Counted from the first letter of the stretch, positions 28,082 to 37,333 are shown. The stretch is 64,000 nucleotides of DNA from Butyricicoccus_A sp963620595 (GCA_963620595.1 CAVFAY010000013.1:11648-75647); one strand, 5' to 3'. Notes: generated by a model not told the origin, from the sequence alone. A program made the numbers and translations.

Positions 28082-28124
28082 TACATATCAGCTCTGAAAC
28101 CGTGCTAATCTTCGTTTTCTGATA

Positions 28125-29777
28125 TTATTTTGTTGGATAATTGGTTGCATGCAGCAGCGTGATGCCAGAACTGTTTCGGCTTGCCCACGCACCGTATTTC
28201 ACATAGCGCACGCTGACGGTGTTCGATGCCGTCCAGTTCGCATCATATACAGTAAATCCATCCGCATCGCTGGACACAAAAATCATTGTGTGCATCTTCG
28301 GTGTATTCATCTGAAGCACATCGCCAGGCTTTGCCTTGCTGATCACGCCCTTGATGCTGCTCGCAGAGTATGAAGTAGAGGATGCCTTGATAGAATACAT
28401 CTTGCCATCACTGGCAGATTTCGGGCTGCCGTCATAATTCCAACGTGCCTGCTGACCATACATTCGGTAAAAGACTTCTCTGCCGAAGCCCATGCACTGG
28501 CTTGCACCTGCAAAAGAATAGCTACTGCCTAAATTCTTGCCGTTTGGATACACCGTCATAATAGAAGCCAGCTTTGCGGAAGCCGCTGCGGTATCTTCCG
28601 AATTGTCCGACAGTTTCCATTGCTGGGACGTACTGCCAGTATAGGCTTGAAGTACCACTCTGGAGCCTGATGCAGTCAGCGTCATATTCGGGTTATTTGC
28701 CAAACGCAGGGAATACGCACCGCTTGCCTCACTGACTGCTACGAAGTTCTGGCAGATTGTGTCGTTCTGCGTCCACAGCAGAGCGTTTGCTCCACTTGTC
28801 GGGTTGGTATCAACCACAAGGTCTTTATTCGCCGTGCTAACAATGCGGAAGCTTCCGTCGCTGTTCTTGACAAAGGTGAACTTCTGATCATTGCCGTTTT
28901 TGTCCGCTGCCAGAGAGAGCGCTGCCTGCTTATTGGCAGAAGCTGTCATCACGCGGTTATTGTCTGCGCTGTGCAGTTCATAGCTGCCGTCCGGCAAATT
29001 GGTGCAGGTAATCGGAGAGGCCGTGTTCTGCTCCTGCTGTTCCTGATATGCCGTGCCAAAATTCAGATTTTCCTGCCGTGCCTGCTCCGGTGTAATCTTT
29101 CCCTTTGCGATCAGCTTATCCGTCAGCGTGCTGTCACTGTTCTTTACCTTGGCATTGAGAGCCATGTACGAAATTTCCATGATCTCCTGACGGCGGAACG
29201 TTCCGTTCTTCCAGTCATTCGCCTGTGCGCGGGTGCACAGACCGATCTCAACCGCCTTATCCAAGGAGTGATCCCAAGTAAAGTCCTCGCCGCACTTGTA
29301 ATCCAATGCTTTGAGCGTAAATGTCATATACTGTTCCGGTGTTACTGTGTCATAAGATCCAAACAGCGTTGCGCTGATACCAGCGGTATAGCTTCGGAAC
29401 ACACCATAGCCTGCGCACCAATGAAACCAATCCGGAATATCTGTGAACGGATACGAATAATCGACGGCGCGCGCTTCCTGCTTTTCTCCCTGCATATTGA
29501 TAAACAGCGTTAAAGCCTCTGCACGCGTACCGACCTTCTCCAGCATTAAATCTCCCTTGTCGTTGCCATCGACCAAGCCCAAACGCTTGAGTACATAAGG
29601 ACTCTGCGACAGATCTGCACTTGCGGCAAATGTCTGTCTGGCAGCCATCTGTTCTTCAAATACATCGGATGCAATCGAGCTATCACTAAATGCAAGTGCC
29701 GACATGCCCGCCGAAAGCATCAGAGTGCCGCACAGCACCGCAGAAATCATCTTTTTCTTTGGCAAGTGAAAATTCAA
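28125..29777 (-). CDS. Secreted protein: SLH-like N-terminus, ricin-type lectin, C-terminal CHAP/NlpC-like domain
   Basis: 550 residues from a TTG start with AGGAGG eight bases upstream. A signal peptide (ending near SALAFS) is followed by SLH-like segments (YSYPFTDIPDWFHWCAGYGV), then a ricin B-type beta-trefoil from about residue 255 to 395 (KNSDGSFRIVSTANKDLVVD, TGSTSQQWKLSDN). The C-terminal 150 residues look like a cysteine amidase/peptidase: Cys in GASQCMGFGREVFYRMYG, then KPGDVLQM and His in HTMIFVSS. This suggests a carbohydrate-binding wall hydrolase. The C-terminal family call rests on motif layout only. Confidence 0.75.
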   Translation of the reverse strand: MNFHLPKKKMISAVLCGTLMLSAGMSALAFSDSSIASDVFEEQMAARQTFAASADLSQSPYVLKRLGLVDGNDKGDLMLEKVGTRAEALTLFINMQGEKQEARAVDYSYPFTDIPDWFHWCAGYGVFRSYTAGISATLFGSYDTVTPEQYMTFTLKALDYKCGEDFTWDHSLDKAVEIGLCTRAQANDWKNGTFRRQEIMEISYMALNAKVKNSDSTLTDKLIAKGKITPEQARQENLNFGTAYQEQQEQNTASPITCTNLPDGSYELHSADNNRVMTASANKQAALSLAADKNGNDQKFTFVKNSDGSFRIVSTANKDLVVDTNPTSGANALLWTQNDTICQNFVAVSEASGAYSLRLANNPNMTLTASGSRVVLQAYTGSTSQQWKLSDNSEDTAAASAKLASIMTVYPNGKNLGSSYSFAGASQCMGFGREVFYRMYGQQARWNYDGSPKSASDGKMYSIKASSTSYSASSIKGVISKAKPGDVLQMNTPKMHTMIFVSSDADGFTVYDANWTASNTVSVRYVKYGAWASRNSSGITLLHATNYPTK

Positions 29778-29903
29778 TGGAATTTCCTCCTATCATTTAC
29801 CAGAATTACTGATATTTAGTATATCATAAATCCCGGCATTTGCGTAACCAAATTGTAATCTTTGTAATCTTTCTGTTATCTGAACAAATTTTCTCCTCCT
29901 CTC

Positions 29904-29920
29904 TTGTGAAATTTTCACAA
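29904..29920. promoter_or_regulatory. 17-bp palindrome, candidate operator
   Basis: TTGTGAAATTTTCACAA is a perfect inverted repeat around one base, in the divergent region between the lectin/peptidase gene and the ABC exporter. A half-copy, TTGTGAAATTTCG, recurs at 29970. A binding protein is not identified. Confidence 0.5.
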
Positions 29921-30035
29921 ATCACGTTGCATTTTCTTGCGTTTTTATCTGTCAATACAAAGGGATTCCTTGTGAAATTTCGCCATTTTTTGAACTTCTG
30001 TCGAAAGAGGGCTTTTCCCCACGAGCAGAATCCAG

Positions 30036-30041
30036 TATAAT
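30036..30041 (+). promoter_or_regulatory. -10 element of the ABC exporter promoter
   Basis: TATAAT 52 bases before the start codon; the -35 position 17 bases upstream (TTTTCC) is poor, so activation or a regulator acting at the nearby TTGTGAAA repeats is possible. Confidence 0.45.
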
Positions 30042-30092
30042 AGAGTGGTTATCTTGTTTCTATCGCTTGGTTTTATATAAAGGAGGTTTTCC

Positions 30093-30980
30093 ATGAACAG
30101 CATTGATGTTACCGATTTGACCTGTGATTACGGGCACGGGCACGGTATCTTTCATCTAACCTTTTCCGTCAATGCAGGCGAAGTATTTGGCTTTCTCGGT
30201 CCAAACGCATCCGGAAAAACTACAACGATCCGCCACTTGATGGGTTTTGTCCGTCCTGCTTCCGGTTCCTGCCAAATTGAAGGGCGAGATTGTTTTTCCT
30301 CTTCATCTGTGATCCATCAGACACTGGGTTATCTTCCCGGTGATATTTCGCTTTTTCCGGAGATGAGCGGCAAATCCTTCGTCAACTTTCTCGCTCGCTA
30401 TCGCGGCATGAAGGGACGCGGACGCGTCAAGGAACTGACCGATCGCTTTGAGCTGGATCTCAAGCAGCCTATCCGCCGCATGTCCAAGGGTGACAGACAA
30501 AAGCTCGCTTTGGTCTGTGCCTTTATGCATGACCCTAACATCGTTATTTTGGACGAGCCAACGGCAAGCCTGGATCTTCTCATGCAGCACGCATTTATTG
30601 ATCTGATCTTGGAGGAAAAGAAAAAAGGCAAGACAATCCTCATGTCCTCTCATCGCTTCAGCGAAGTGGAAAAGACATGTGACCGCATCGGCATCCTCAA
30701 AAAGGGACATCTCGCTACCGTATCTTCTCTGGAGGATTTGCGAAAAACCGAACGCCGCGTCTATCTGGTCACGTTAGACAACGAAGAGGCTGCACAGACG
30801 CTATGCCGCGAAAATATCACGGTCTTAGAGCACGAAGGACGCATGGTTAAGATCGCCGTGTATCGAGATTTACGCAGTCTGCTCTCTATTCTCATCAATT
30901 ATCCGGTATCCACACTGGACAATGTCGGACAAACTCTCGAAGAAGTTTTTCTGCACTATTACGGAGGTGAAAACAAATGA
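30093..30980 (+). CDS. ABC transporter ATP-binding protein
   Basis: Cytoplasmic ATPase of a two-gene exporter. Walker A is GPNASGKTTTIRHLMG near residue 35, the signature region reads RRMSKGDRQKLALV (S-K-G-D in place of LSGGQ), Walker B is NIVILDEPTASLD and the H-loop is MSSHRFSEVEKTCDRIG. The C-terminal 80 residues form the extra domain seen in CcmA/NatA-type exporters. AAAGGAGG precedes the ATG. The stop overlaps the permease start by four bases. Substrate is unknown; bacitracin- or lantibiotic-type export families are nearest in layout. Confidence 0.9.
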   Translation: MNSIDVTDLTCDYGHGHGIFHLTFSVNAGEVFGFLGPNASGKTTTIRHLMGFVRPASGSCQIEGRDCFSSSSVIHQTLGYLPGDISLFPEMSGKSFVNFLARYRGMKGRGRVKELTDRFELDLKQPIRRMSKGDRQKLALVCAFMHDPNIVILDEPTASLDLLMQHAFIDLILEEKKKGKTILMSSHRFSEVEKTCDRIGILKKGHLATVSSLEDLRKTERRVYLVTLDNEEAAQTLCRENITVLEHEGRMVKIAVYRDLRSLLSILINYPVSTLDNVGQTLEEVFLHYYGGENK

Positions 30981-31774
30981 ATTTTCCCCTGTTCCGATAC
31001 AGCCTCAGGCGTTCCTGCCTGTTGTGGCTCGTGTGTACTGTCTTGATGTGTCTATACGCATTTTCCGTTGTGCAAATGTATGATCCTGCTTCAGGCAAAG
31101 CCCTCATGCATTTTGTTCAGTCTCAGCCGCACGCGATGGAGCTGCTCGGCATGACACAGTTTGACAATACCTTCACCGCATTTATCGTCAATTACCTGTA
31201 TGGTATGCTGCTTCTTGCTCTGCCGATGCTGTTCACCATTCTGTTATCTGTACAGCTCATCGCACACTATGTTTCCAACGGCACAATGTCTTATCTGCTG
31301 GCATCTCCCAATTCCCGCAAGTGCATCGTCCATACCCAGCGCAATGTGCTGATTGTCTCTCTGTTTGCCATGTTTGCTGTGATTTGCCTCGCAACGATTG
31401 TTTTATGCGAGTACTATTATCCCGGTCAACTCGCCGTCAAACACTTTTTACTGCTGACCGCCTGTGTCTTTGCCTTACAGCTTGCCTTTGCAGGTCTGTG
31501 CTTTCTTGTCTCCTGTCGCTGCAACAGCATCGGCAAAGCATTGATTGTCAACGCCGTTCTGTGTCTGCTGTTTTACATGCTTCGACTGGCAGCAAATGTC
31601 GGCGGCATCCTGTCCTATCTTCGTTACATCACGCCGTACTCGCTGCTCAACCCCACCGGTATCTTGCAAACCAATATACAGGCTTGCTTGCAGCCGCTTG
31701 TACTCTTGGTGCTCGCTGTGATTCTATTCGCTCTGGCAAGCCGCAGTTTTTCCAGAAAAACCATGCCGTTTTAA
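30977..31774 (+). CDS. ABC-2 type permease
   Basis: Six-helix membrane partner of the preceding ATPase (265 residues): hydrophobic segments at about 12-30, 58-82, 105-130, 140-165, 172-192 and 236-256. The translation start overlaps the ATPase stop (ATGA). ABC-2 permeases of this size pair with NatA-type ATPases in drug, peptide or sodium export; no substrate can be named. Confidence 0.85.
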   Translation: MNFPLFRYSLRRSCLLWLVCTVLMCLYAFSVVQMYDPASGKALMHFVQSQPHAMELLGMTQFDNTFTAFIVNYLYGMLLLALPMLFTILLSVQLIAHYVSNGTMSYLLASPNSRKCIVHTQRNVLIVSLFAMFAVICLATIVLCEYYYPGQLAVKHFLLLTACVFALQLAFAGLCFLVSCRCNSIGKALIVNAVLCLLFYMLRLAANVGGILSYLRYITPYSLLNPTGILQTNIQACLQPLVLLVLAVILFALASRSFSRKTMPF

Positions 31775-31788
31775 TCTCTAACATACAC

Positions 31789-31822
31789 AAAGGGCTTCAT
31801 CGCGTGATGAAGCCCTTTGCTT
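31789..31822. terminator. Bidirectional terminator
   Basis: Perfect 13-bp stem (31789-31801 with 31806-31818), GCGT loop, between the plus-strand permease and the minus-strand DMT exporter. Confidence 0.8.
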
Positions 31823-32706
31823 TACGCTTTTTTTGCCAAAATAAATACCGTTGCCAGAATAAACACGAAACCAATCAAATCAATGCCCGCAAACGTTGTG
31901 TGCATGAACAGCGCAGTTGTCACTGTCGCAGCCAGCGGTTCCACACAGCCCAGCATATTGCCGCGCGCCGGACCAATAATTGCCGTGCCCTGCAAAAATG
32001 CGGTAAATGCCAGCGCTGTGCCGATCAGTACGACAAATGCCGTCATACCGGCAGATTGGACGTTAAACGAAATGGGAATCGTCCAAACGTGCATGAGCAG
32101 CACACAGGCAATGCCGCCGGACAGCATTCCCATACCAACCGGCAAAATACTGCCCCATTTGCGCATCAATCGCTGGGGAATAATAATATATGCCGCCGCG
32201 GCAATGGCAGAGATACCGCCCCAAATCAAGCCGTCCCGCGAAATATACAGACTATGCAAACTGCCATGTGTGGCAACCAAAAAGGTACCAAACAGGCAGG
32301 ATAGCAATGCCAGCCATTCTCTGCGCACCGGCAGGCGGCGCATGGTGATACACTCGACAAACAGCACAATCACAACTGATAGATATTGCAGCACGGTTGC
32401 CGTGCCTGAATTGCTCTTGGTAATCGAGGTAATGTACGAAAATTGGGTGAACAGCAGACCGCAAACACCAAAGAGCACGCAATACAGCACAGCGCCTTTA
32501 TTGTGCAGCAGCTTTTTGAGCTGTTCTCTTTGCTGGATCGCTGCCAGCAGCAGCAAAATAACACCTGCGCCGAGCAGCCGCAATGCTGTCACCCAGCGCG
32601 TATCCATTCCCTGTGCGGAGCACAGATATTGGCTGCACGTTCCCGATAATCCCCAACACGTGCCGCCCAACAGGGTAATCAGCACACCTTTTGCATACTT
32701 CGACAT
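31822..32706 (-). CDS. EamA/DMT-family transporter
   Basis: 294 residues with about ten membrane segments arranged as two EamA repeats (LITLLGGTCWGLSGTCSQYL at the start of the first, LIWGGISAIAAAAYIIIPQ at the second). Such proteins export amino acids, nucleosides or other metabolites. I chose the ATG at 32706 with AGAGG eight bases upstream over a GTG three codons earlier. The substrate is not predictable. Confidence 0.88.
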   Translation of the reverse strand: MSKYAKGVLITLLGGTCWGLSGTCSQYLCSAQGMDTRWVTALRLLGAGVILLLLAAIQQREQLKKLLHNKGAVLYCVLFGVCGLLFTQFSYITSITKSNSGTATVLQYLSVVIVLFVECITMRRLPVRREWLALLSCLFGTFLVATHGSLHSLYISRDGLIWGGISAIAAAAYIIIPQRLMRKWGSILPVGMGMLSGGIACVLLMHVWTIPISFNVQSAGMTAFVVLIGTALAFTAFLQGTAIIGPARGNMLGCVEPLAATVTTALFMHTTFAGIDLIGFVFILATVFILAKKA

Positions 32707-32795
32707 GACAAACACCTCTCAAATCCTTTACTGTATTGTATCGAATTTCGCCTATCCGCGCAAGATATCTGCTTATGTTACCAGAGAGCAGGCAA

Positions 32796-32828
32796 AAAAA
32801 TAAGAGAGACAGCGAAAAACTGTCTCTC
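32796..32828 (-). terminator. Intrinsic terminator of the cold-shock gene
   Basis: 9-bp stem (32804-32812 with 32820-32828) and a TTATTTTTTT tail on the minus strand, 18 bases past the stop codon. Confidence 0.8.
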
Positions 32829-32846
32829 CTCTACCCGATCAGAAAA

Positions 32847-33056
32847 TTAGAGCGGCTTTACATTTGCTGCGCGCAGCTTGCCCTTTCTCTCGTCCATTTC
32901 TTCCTCAAACTCAACCTTCTGACCTTCTTCCAGCGTTCTGTAGCCATCAGTCTGGATTGCAGAGAAATGTACAAATACATCCTCACCACCCTCGTCATTC
33001 GACAGGAAGCCATAGCCCTTTTCTGCATTAAACCACTTTACTGTACCCTTTTTCAT
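32847..33056 (-). CDS. Cold-shock protein (CspA/CspB family)
   Basis: 69-residue single OB-fold nucleic-acid chaperone. RNP1 is KGYGFLS and RNP2 is VFVHFSAIQ; the protein begins MKKGTVKWFNAEKGYGF. The ATG at 33056 has GGAGG eight bases upstream; the five extra codons from 33071 are not used by the family. A monocistronic unit with its own terminator. The leader between 33057 and 33250 shows no motif I can name with confidence. Confidence 0.95.
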   Translation of the reverse strand: MKKGTVKWFNAEKGYGFLSNDEGGEDVFVHFSAIQTDGYRTLEEGQKVEFEEEMDERKGKLRAANVKPL

Positions 33057-33250
33057 TACAGGTACCTCCATTCAAAAAATATGCTTTGCGGGTTCAGGTA
33101 AAAAAAATCACATATGTTTGCAAATCATCCGTCCTAAATACGTCATGACTTACAACATATGCGAGATCAATGTACTGCTCCGGAAGCGTGTTCAGTATAT
33201 CATTCCAGCTTCCAAAAGTCAAGATATTCCGGCTGAAAACCATTCGACAA

Positions 33251-33285
33251 ATACCAACTTGCTTCTTTTTGAAGCAAGTTGGTAT
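33251..33285 (-). terminator. Hairpin terminator of the beta-helix lipoprotein gene
   Basis: Perfect 15-bp stem (33251-33265 with 33271-33285) and five-base loop, 8 bases after the stop codon. The tail on the minus strand (TTGTCG) is only weakly T-rich. Confidence 0.65.
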
Positions 33286-33293
33286 CCCTGTCT

Positions 33294-35162
33294 TTATTCG
33301 CTTAAAACGGTGCCGTCTGCCAGCGTGATGGTGTGACCATTAAAATTGATCGTGCCGTTATTGGTCAGGCTGGTCAGCGTGCAGTCACCGGTCAGTGTCC
33401 AAGTGCTGCCTTCCTCTACCGTAACGACTGCATTGTTGTCTACAGCCGTGCCGCCGTCCGCATTGTCCACGATGCGAATCGTGCCGGTAAAGTCTGAACT
33501 ATCAGACAGCGTGAGATTGAGCGTTGAAATGCTATCAACTGTGATATTGCCGCTTAGCGTCTGATTTTTCGCTGTGCAGGTGACCTGTGCGCCATTGGAT
33601 CCGGCAGTTCCCCATCCATGGCTCGCATCGTTGCCCGCAATAGTCATCAGATTCGCATCGGTGTCCTCATTGGACAGTGAAACGCCGTTTAATTCCATCG
33701 TGCACGCCGTATTGGTGATATAGAACATATCACCATTTTTACTGGTCAGACTGCCGCCCTTCATGGAGAAGGAAGCCGTACCCTCCTCGGCATCGCCGGA
33801 CATCGACTGATAAATCATCACATTGTGCACGTTAACATCCGAACTGGTGCCCTTGGTGTCGCTCATATTGCCGGACACAGTGCAGTCAGTTAAGGCAATG
33901 GAATTCTCACCCTCAATGACCAATGCTTCAGAATTGTTCGCGGTCAGATCTGCATTTTTGGCTGTAATCGCTGCGGTAGAATAAATCGCCGGTGAATTAT
34001 AGCCGTTGCTGATGTAGGTGCCGCCATCTACATTGACAGTTCCGCCGCCGCGATCCGAGCGGATGGCAGCAGACGAATTACCCGCTGTCTCAACGGTCAG
34101 ATTACTGGCATTGGTTGTGCCGCCACCAGTTGTCTGTATACCACCGGAATTGTCCTTGCTCGTCGTGATGGTCGAATCCGAAATATTGACGGTCGTTCCC
34201 TCGCCATAGCTGAACACACCGTTTCCGTTCTGCGCATTGGTCGTCACCTTTGCACCTGAAATCGTGACATTGGCACCATTTGTCGCAAGCAAACCTGCAT
34301 TAACACCATAAAAGTCTCCGTTTTCCGTGCTGGACGTCTCGCCGCCAGTCTTATTAACGGTAATATTCTTGAGGGTGGTCGTCGCGCCGTCTACGCGCAG
34401 AGCGTTTTCATCATCACCATCTGATGTATAGGTCTCGTCCGAGGCATCCTCGTCAGAATCAATGGTGTTGGCCGCGCTGCCCTGTTCAACGCTGCTGCTG
34501 CCGGTATTGCGCACAACGGCGTATTCCGCCTGATTACCGCTGCCAATGTCCACGACAAGGACATCGCCCTTTTCCAAATCGTCCGTGTCAATGCGCGTAT
34601 CTGCGCCAGAGCTTTCTTCTGTCACAACCGCCTTGCTCAGATCTACGGTTGTAGAGTCATCTCCCGCGGTAAATGTCACAGTCTGCTCCTGCGGAGCACC
34701 GCCCGACTGCCCGCCAGAAGGCGCACTTCCGGACGGTGGATTGCCTTGCTGCTGGCTGTTGCTGTCAGAGCTATCGCTGTCCGGCTTTTCCGGCGGCGTT
34801 CCCTGCTGCTGGCTATTGTCAGAACTGTCTGTATTTCCGGAACTATCACCATCTGGTTTTTCCGGCGGGGTTCCCTGCTGCGTATCCTTCGTCTGATTTT
34901 GACTATCTGTGCTCTCTGCACTGCCGGAACCAGAGTCCTGTGTCTTTTCACTCGTGCTATCCGTGCTCTGTTCGCTTCCGGTTCCATCCGACAGCGTGCC
35001 AAGCTGTAAAGTTACCGTATCTCCATCAATAGAAGTGATCTTACCCACGACAGTTTGATTGCTGTAGCTGTTTGCCGTATTGTCAGCACTACCACAGGCG
35101 GTTAGCGATGCGGTTACTATCGCGGCACACAATAACGCGCTCATACTTTTTCTAAATTTCAT
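33294..35162 (-). CDS. Lipoprotein with low-complexity linker and right-handed beta-helix carbohydrate-binding domain
   Basis: 622 residues. A lipoprotein signal ends at LTAC (Cys near residue 23). A short domain (VVGKITSIDGDTVTLQLG) precedes about 110 residues of S/D/Q/G-rich linker containing repeated GTPPEKPD units. From about residue 215 the protein is a repetitive beta-helix with turns such as VNADGGTYISNGYNSPAIYS and SDSTITTSKDNSGGIQTTGG-like runs, resembling the DUF4353-type carbohydrate-binding domain of gut Firmicutes. It is surface-anchored by lipid; ligand unknown. The ATG at 35162 gives the best signal peptide; a GTG three codons upstream is possible. Confidence 0.8.
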   Translation of the reverse strand: MKFRKSMSALLCAAIVTASLTACGSADNTANSYSNQTVVGKITSIDGDTVTLQLGTLSDGTGSEQSTDSTSEKTQDSGSGSAESTDSQNQTKDTQQGTPPEKPDGDSSGNTDSSDNSQQQGTPPEKPDSDSSDSNSQQQGNPPSGSAPSGGQSGGAPQEQTVTFTAGDDSTTVDLSKAVVTEESSGADTRIDTDDLEKGDVLVVDIGSGNQAEYAVVRNTGSSSVEQGSAANTIDSDEDASDETYTSDGDDENALRVDGATTTLKNITVNKTGGETSSTENGDFYGVNAGLLATNGANVTISGAKVTTNAQNGNGVFSYGEGTTVNISDSTITTSKDNSGGIQTTGGGTTNASNLTVETAGNSSAAIRSDRGGGTVNVDGGTYISNGYNSPAIYSTAAITAKNADLTANNSEALVIEGENSIALTDCTVSGNMSDTKGTSSDVNVHNVMIYQSMSGDAEEGTASFSMKGGSLTSKNGDMFYITNTACTMELNGVSLSNEDTDANLMTIAGNDASHGWGTAGSNGAQVTCTAKNQTLSGNITVDSISTLNLTLSDSSDFTGTIRIVDNADGGTAVDNNAVVTVEEGSTWTLTGDCTLTSLTNNGTINFNGHTITLADGTVLSE

Positions 35163-35306
35163 ACCTGTCACCGACTTTCTTTTGATTTGATGGCTTTAGT
35201 ATACGCGCGTTTTTTGTGTGTTTTGTGTCTTTGCCATGAATATGCCAAAGATATTATTTGTATTTTCCAACACAATATATGTATATCCCGTGTATTTTAC
35301 CGTGTG

Positions 35307-35339
35307 GGACAAAAAAACAGCAGAGATCTTCCCTGCTGT
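35307..35339 (-). terminator. Intrinsic terminator of lrgAB
   Basis: 7-bp stem (35317-35323 with 35333-35339) with a run of seven T on the minus strand, 15 bases after the lrgB stop. Confidence 0.75.
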
Positions 35340-35353
35340 CTCTTATGTACGCG

Positions 35354-36046
35354 TTACAGCAGCATCGCAAACAACGATGCGGTAAATGCTGTCAAAATAC
35401 CGGCGACGGCAACCGCCAGTGAACTCATTGCGCCCTCAATTGGTCCCATCTCCAGTGCACGCGCTGTGCCGATTGCATGTGCCGCCGTGCCAATTGCAAG
35501 ACCCTTCGCAATCGGCTCCTCAATGCGGAATATCTTACACACCGCCGATGCAATGACGTTGCCGATAATACCAGTCAGAATGATAATGGCAACAGTTATC
35601 GTCACAATACCACCCAGTTCTTCGGACACGCCCATGCCAATTGCCGTAGTGATGGATTTCGGCAAAAATGTGACGTATTCCTCATGCGACAGATGGAACA
35701 GCATCGCAATCACGAAAATGCCGCCCATGCTGGCAACGACGCCGGAACACACACCCAGCAAAATCGCAGCCGCGTGCTGCTTGAGCAGCTCCAGCTGGCG
35801 ATACAACGGAATTGCCAGACACACGGTCGCCGGTGTCAATAAGTAGCTGATATACTTTGCACCCTCATAATAGGTATCATAATCTACATGGAACACTAAA
35901 AGCAGCGCAATGACAACAATCACCGCAATCAGCAATGGATTGCAGATCGTCATCTTCCACTTTTTTCTGCACCACTGACCGAAAATATACGCCGCAATGG
36001 TCAGAACTGCTCCAAAATAGGTACATTGCAAAAATAAATTATTCAT
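35354..36046 (-). CDS. lrgB: LrgB/CidB-family membrane protein
   Basis: 230 residues, about six to seven membrane segments, with the LrgB signature FLPKSITTAIGMGVSEELGG and the C-terminal GTAAHAIGTARALEMG. LrgAB/CidAB proteins were first linked to control of murein hydrolase export and more recently to pyruvate transport (PftAB in Bacillus). Its ATG overlaps the lrgA stop by eight bases. Confidence 0.93.
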   Translation of the reverse strand: MNNLFLQCTYFGAVLTIAAYIFGQWCRKKWKMTICNPLLIAVIVVIALLLVFHVDYDTYYEGAKYISYLLTPATVCLAIPLYRQLELLKQHAAAILLGVCSGVVASMGGIFVIAMLFHLSHEEYVTFLPKSITTAIGMGVSEELGGIVTITVAIIILTGIIGNVIASAVCKIFRIEEPIAKGLAIGTAAHAIGTARALEMGPIEGAMSSLAVAVAGILTAFTASLFAMLL

Positions 36047-36398
36047 GCTTTTCCTTCTTTCGACGAATCAAAAACTGTGTTACTCTACCGGTAACGGCGA
36101 TAACCAGCACCGTAATCACGATAAGAATCACAACTGATGGGAGCAACAAGGTTTTCATAGTCCCCCAGCTGTCTATCAGTTCTACCGCTGCCGGAACAAA
36201 CAGAATCGGCATGATTTCAATAAGAAAATCTCCGACGTCCTGTACATCTTCCAATTTTAATAATCCGCTGATAAGTCCGATCAGCATGATAAACATGCCA
36301 TAAATACTCGCCGGAATTGGCAGCGGAAGCAGTGCCTTGAGCACTTCGCCTGCAAAGGTGATTGCTATAATCAATCCAAATTGCCGTAGTATTTTCAT
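36039..36398 (-). CDS. lrgA: LrgA/CidA-family holin-like protein
   Basis: 119 residues with four hydrophobic segments and the family pattern PLPIPASIYGMFIMLIGL followed by LIEIMPILFVPAAVELID. It is the partner of LrgB directly downstream. No LytTR-type regulator gene is adjacent. Confidence 0.92.
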   Translation of the reverse strand: MKILRQFGLIIAITFAGEVLKALLPLPIPASIYGMFIMLIGLISGLLKLEDVQDVGDFLIEIMPILFVPAAVELIDSWGTMKTLLLPSVVILIVITVLVIAVTGRVTQFLIRRKKEKHE

Positions 36399-36485
36399 AA
36401 GTTACGCCTCCACAGTATTTTATCCTACTCCACTTGTCGGAAAACGTCAATGTTTTTTATTGCACACATCTGTCGCAACGGGTAC

Positions 36486-36522
36486 AAAAAAATCGGAGCA
36501 ACTGCCTAAACAATTGCTCCGA
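36486..36522 (-). terminator. Intrinsic terminator of tRNA-Leu
   Basis: Minus strand: TCGGAGCAA (36514-36522) pairs with TTGCTCCGA (36493-36501), followed by seven T residues, two bases after the tRNA 3' end. Confidence 0.8.
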
Positions 36523-36524
36523 TC

Positions 36525-36612
36525 TGGTGCCGCTGACCGGGCTTGAACCGGTACGCTGTAAACCAGCGAGGGATTTTAAGTCCCTTGCGTCTGCCAATTC
36601 CGCCACAGCGGC
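36525..36612 (-). tRNA. tRNA-Leu (anticodon UAA)
   Basis: Acceptor GCCGCTG pairs with CAGCGGC, followed by A and an encoded CCA. The anticodon stem-loop GGGAC-TTAAAAT-CCCT places TAA in the loop; a long variable arm (TCGCTGGTTTACAGCGT) marks a class II tRNA, and GGTTCAAGCC is the T loop. An intrinsic terminator follows directly. Confidence 0.95.
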
Positions 36613-36667
36613 AAATCAGCTTATATAGTATAACAAACTTTACCGGATGTTGTCAAGCCCTTGTCAC

Positions 36668-37243
36668 TCACCATTTACAAACACGCAAAAATCGACTGCC
36701 CAACGCCGTCAGCACGATTTCTCCCAGATACAAACGAACGCTTCGCTCTTTCCACTTCGGATTTTTGCGCACAATTTGTTCTCTTGTGTTCTCAATGACC
36801 TGTTCAAACAGCAGATAAATATCTTCATACGGATTATTTGCAATATCTGCTGGTGCCTTGCTCTCCGTCTGCATAGGAATAGATATGAGATGCAGCCGCT
36901 GTAAATTGTCCAGCGCCGCCTGCACCTGTTCATAATCTCCATCCTGCGGCATGAACAGCGTCATGTGTGAAATCAACGGAATTTCTGTACCTCGTTCCGC
37001 CTCTTTGTGTCCCGCGAAGGTTTTATCACGCGTCATTCGGCTCAGACAGCAATCCAATATCGGAATATGCCGCTGTTCTCGCAGCTGATCCAACAGCACG
37101 CGGTCTATCTCATCCAGTTGTACCGCCATCGCAGCAAATGCCGGGTGGACATGCTCTCCCTGTTGTGCCGCTGTCATCAGACTTTTTACGCTTGCTTTGT
37201 GCGCTTCCTGCGTCCACGGCGTGTTCATCCATTCCTCTAACAT
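36668..37243 (-). CDS. Hypothetical soluble protein, unknown family
   Basis: 191 residues with a RBS-like AGAGGT before the ATG. The N-terminal half is helical and charged (VQLDEIDRVLLDQLREQRH); the middle contains HKEAERGTEIPLISHMTLF and the C-terminus ends with a basic helix (SVRLYLGEIVLTALGSRFL). No signal peptide or membrane helix is evident. It lies upstream of tRNA-Leu and downstream of the trpB2 terminator. I recognise no family. Confidence 0.65.
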   Translation of the reverse strand: MLEEWMNTPWTQEAHKASVKSLMTAAQQGEHVHPAFAAMAVQLDEIDRVLLDQLREQRHIPILDCCLSRMTRDKTFAGHKEAERGTEIPLISHMTLFMPQDGDYEQVQAALDNLQRLHLISIPMQTESKAPADIANNPYEDIYLLFEQVIENTREQIVRKNPKWKERSVRLYLGEIVLTALGSRFLRVCKW

Positions 37244-37261
37244 ATAAAGCTAACCTCTTTT

Positions 37262-37306
37262 CTGAGAAAAAAGTCCCGTTTCTGCTCTGCATGGGAGAGA
37301 AACGGG
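37262..37306 (-). terminator. Intrinsic terminator of trpB2
   Basis: 11-bp stem GTCCCGTTTCT (37271-37281 with 37296-37306), then a run of T on the minus strand, 27 bases after the stop. Confidence 0.8.
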
Positions 37307-37333
37307 ACATCATTGTTCCAAGAATATCTTGAT

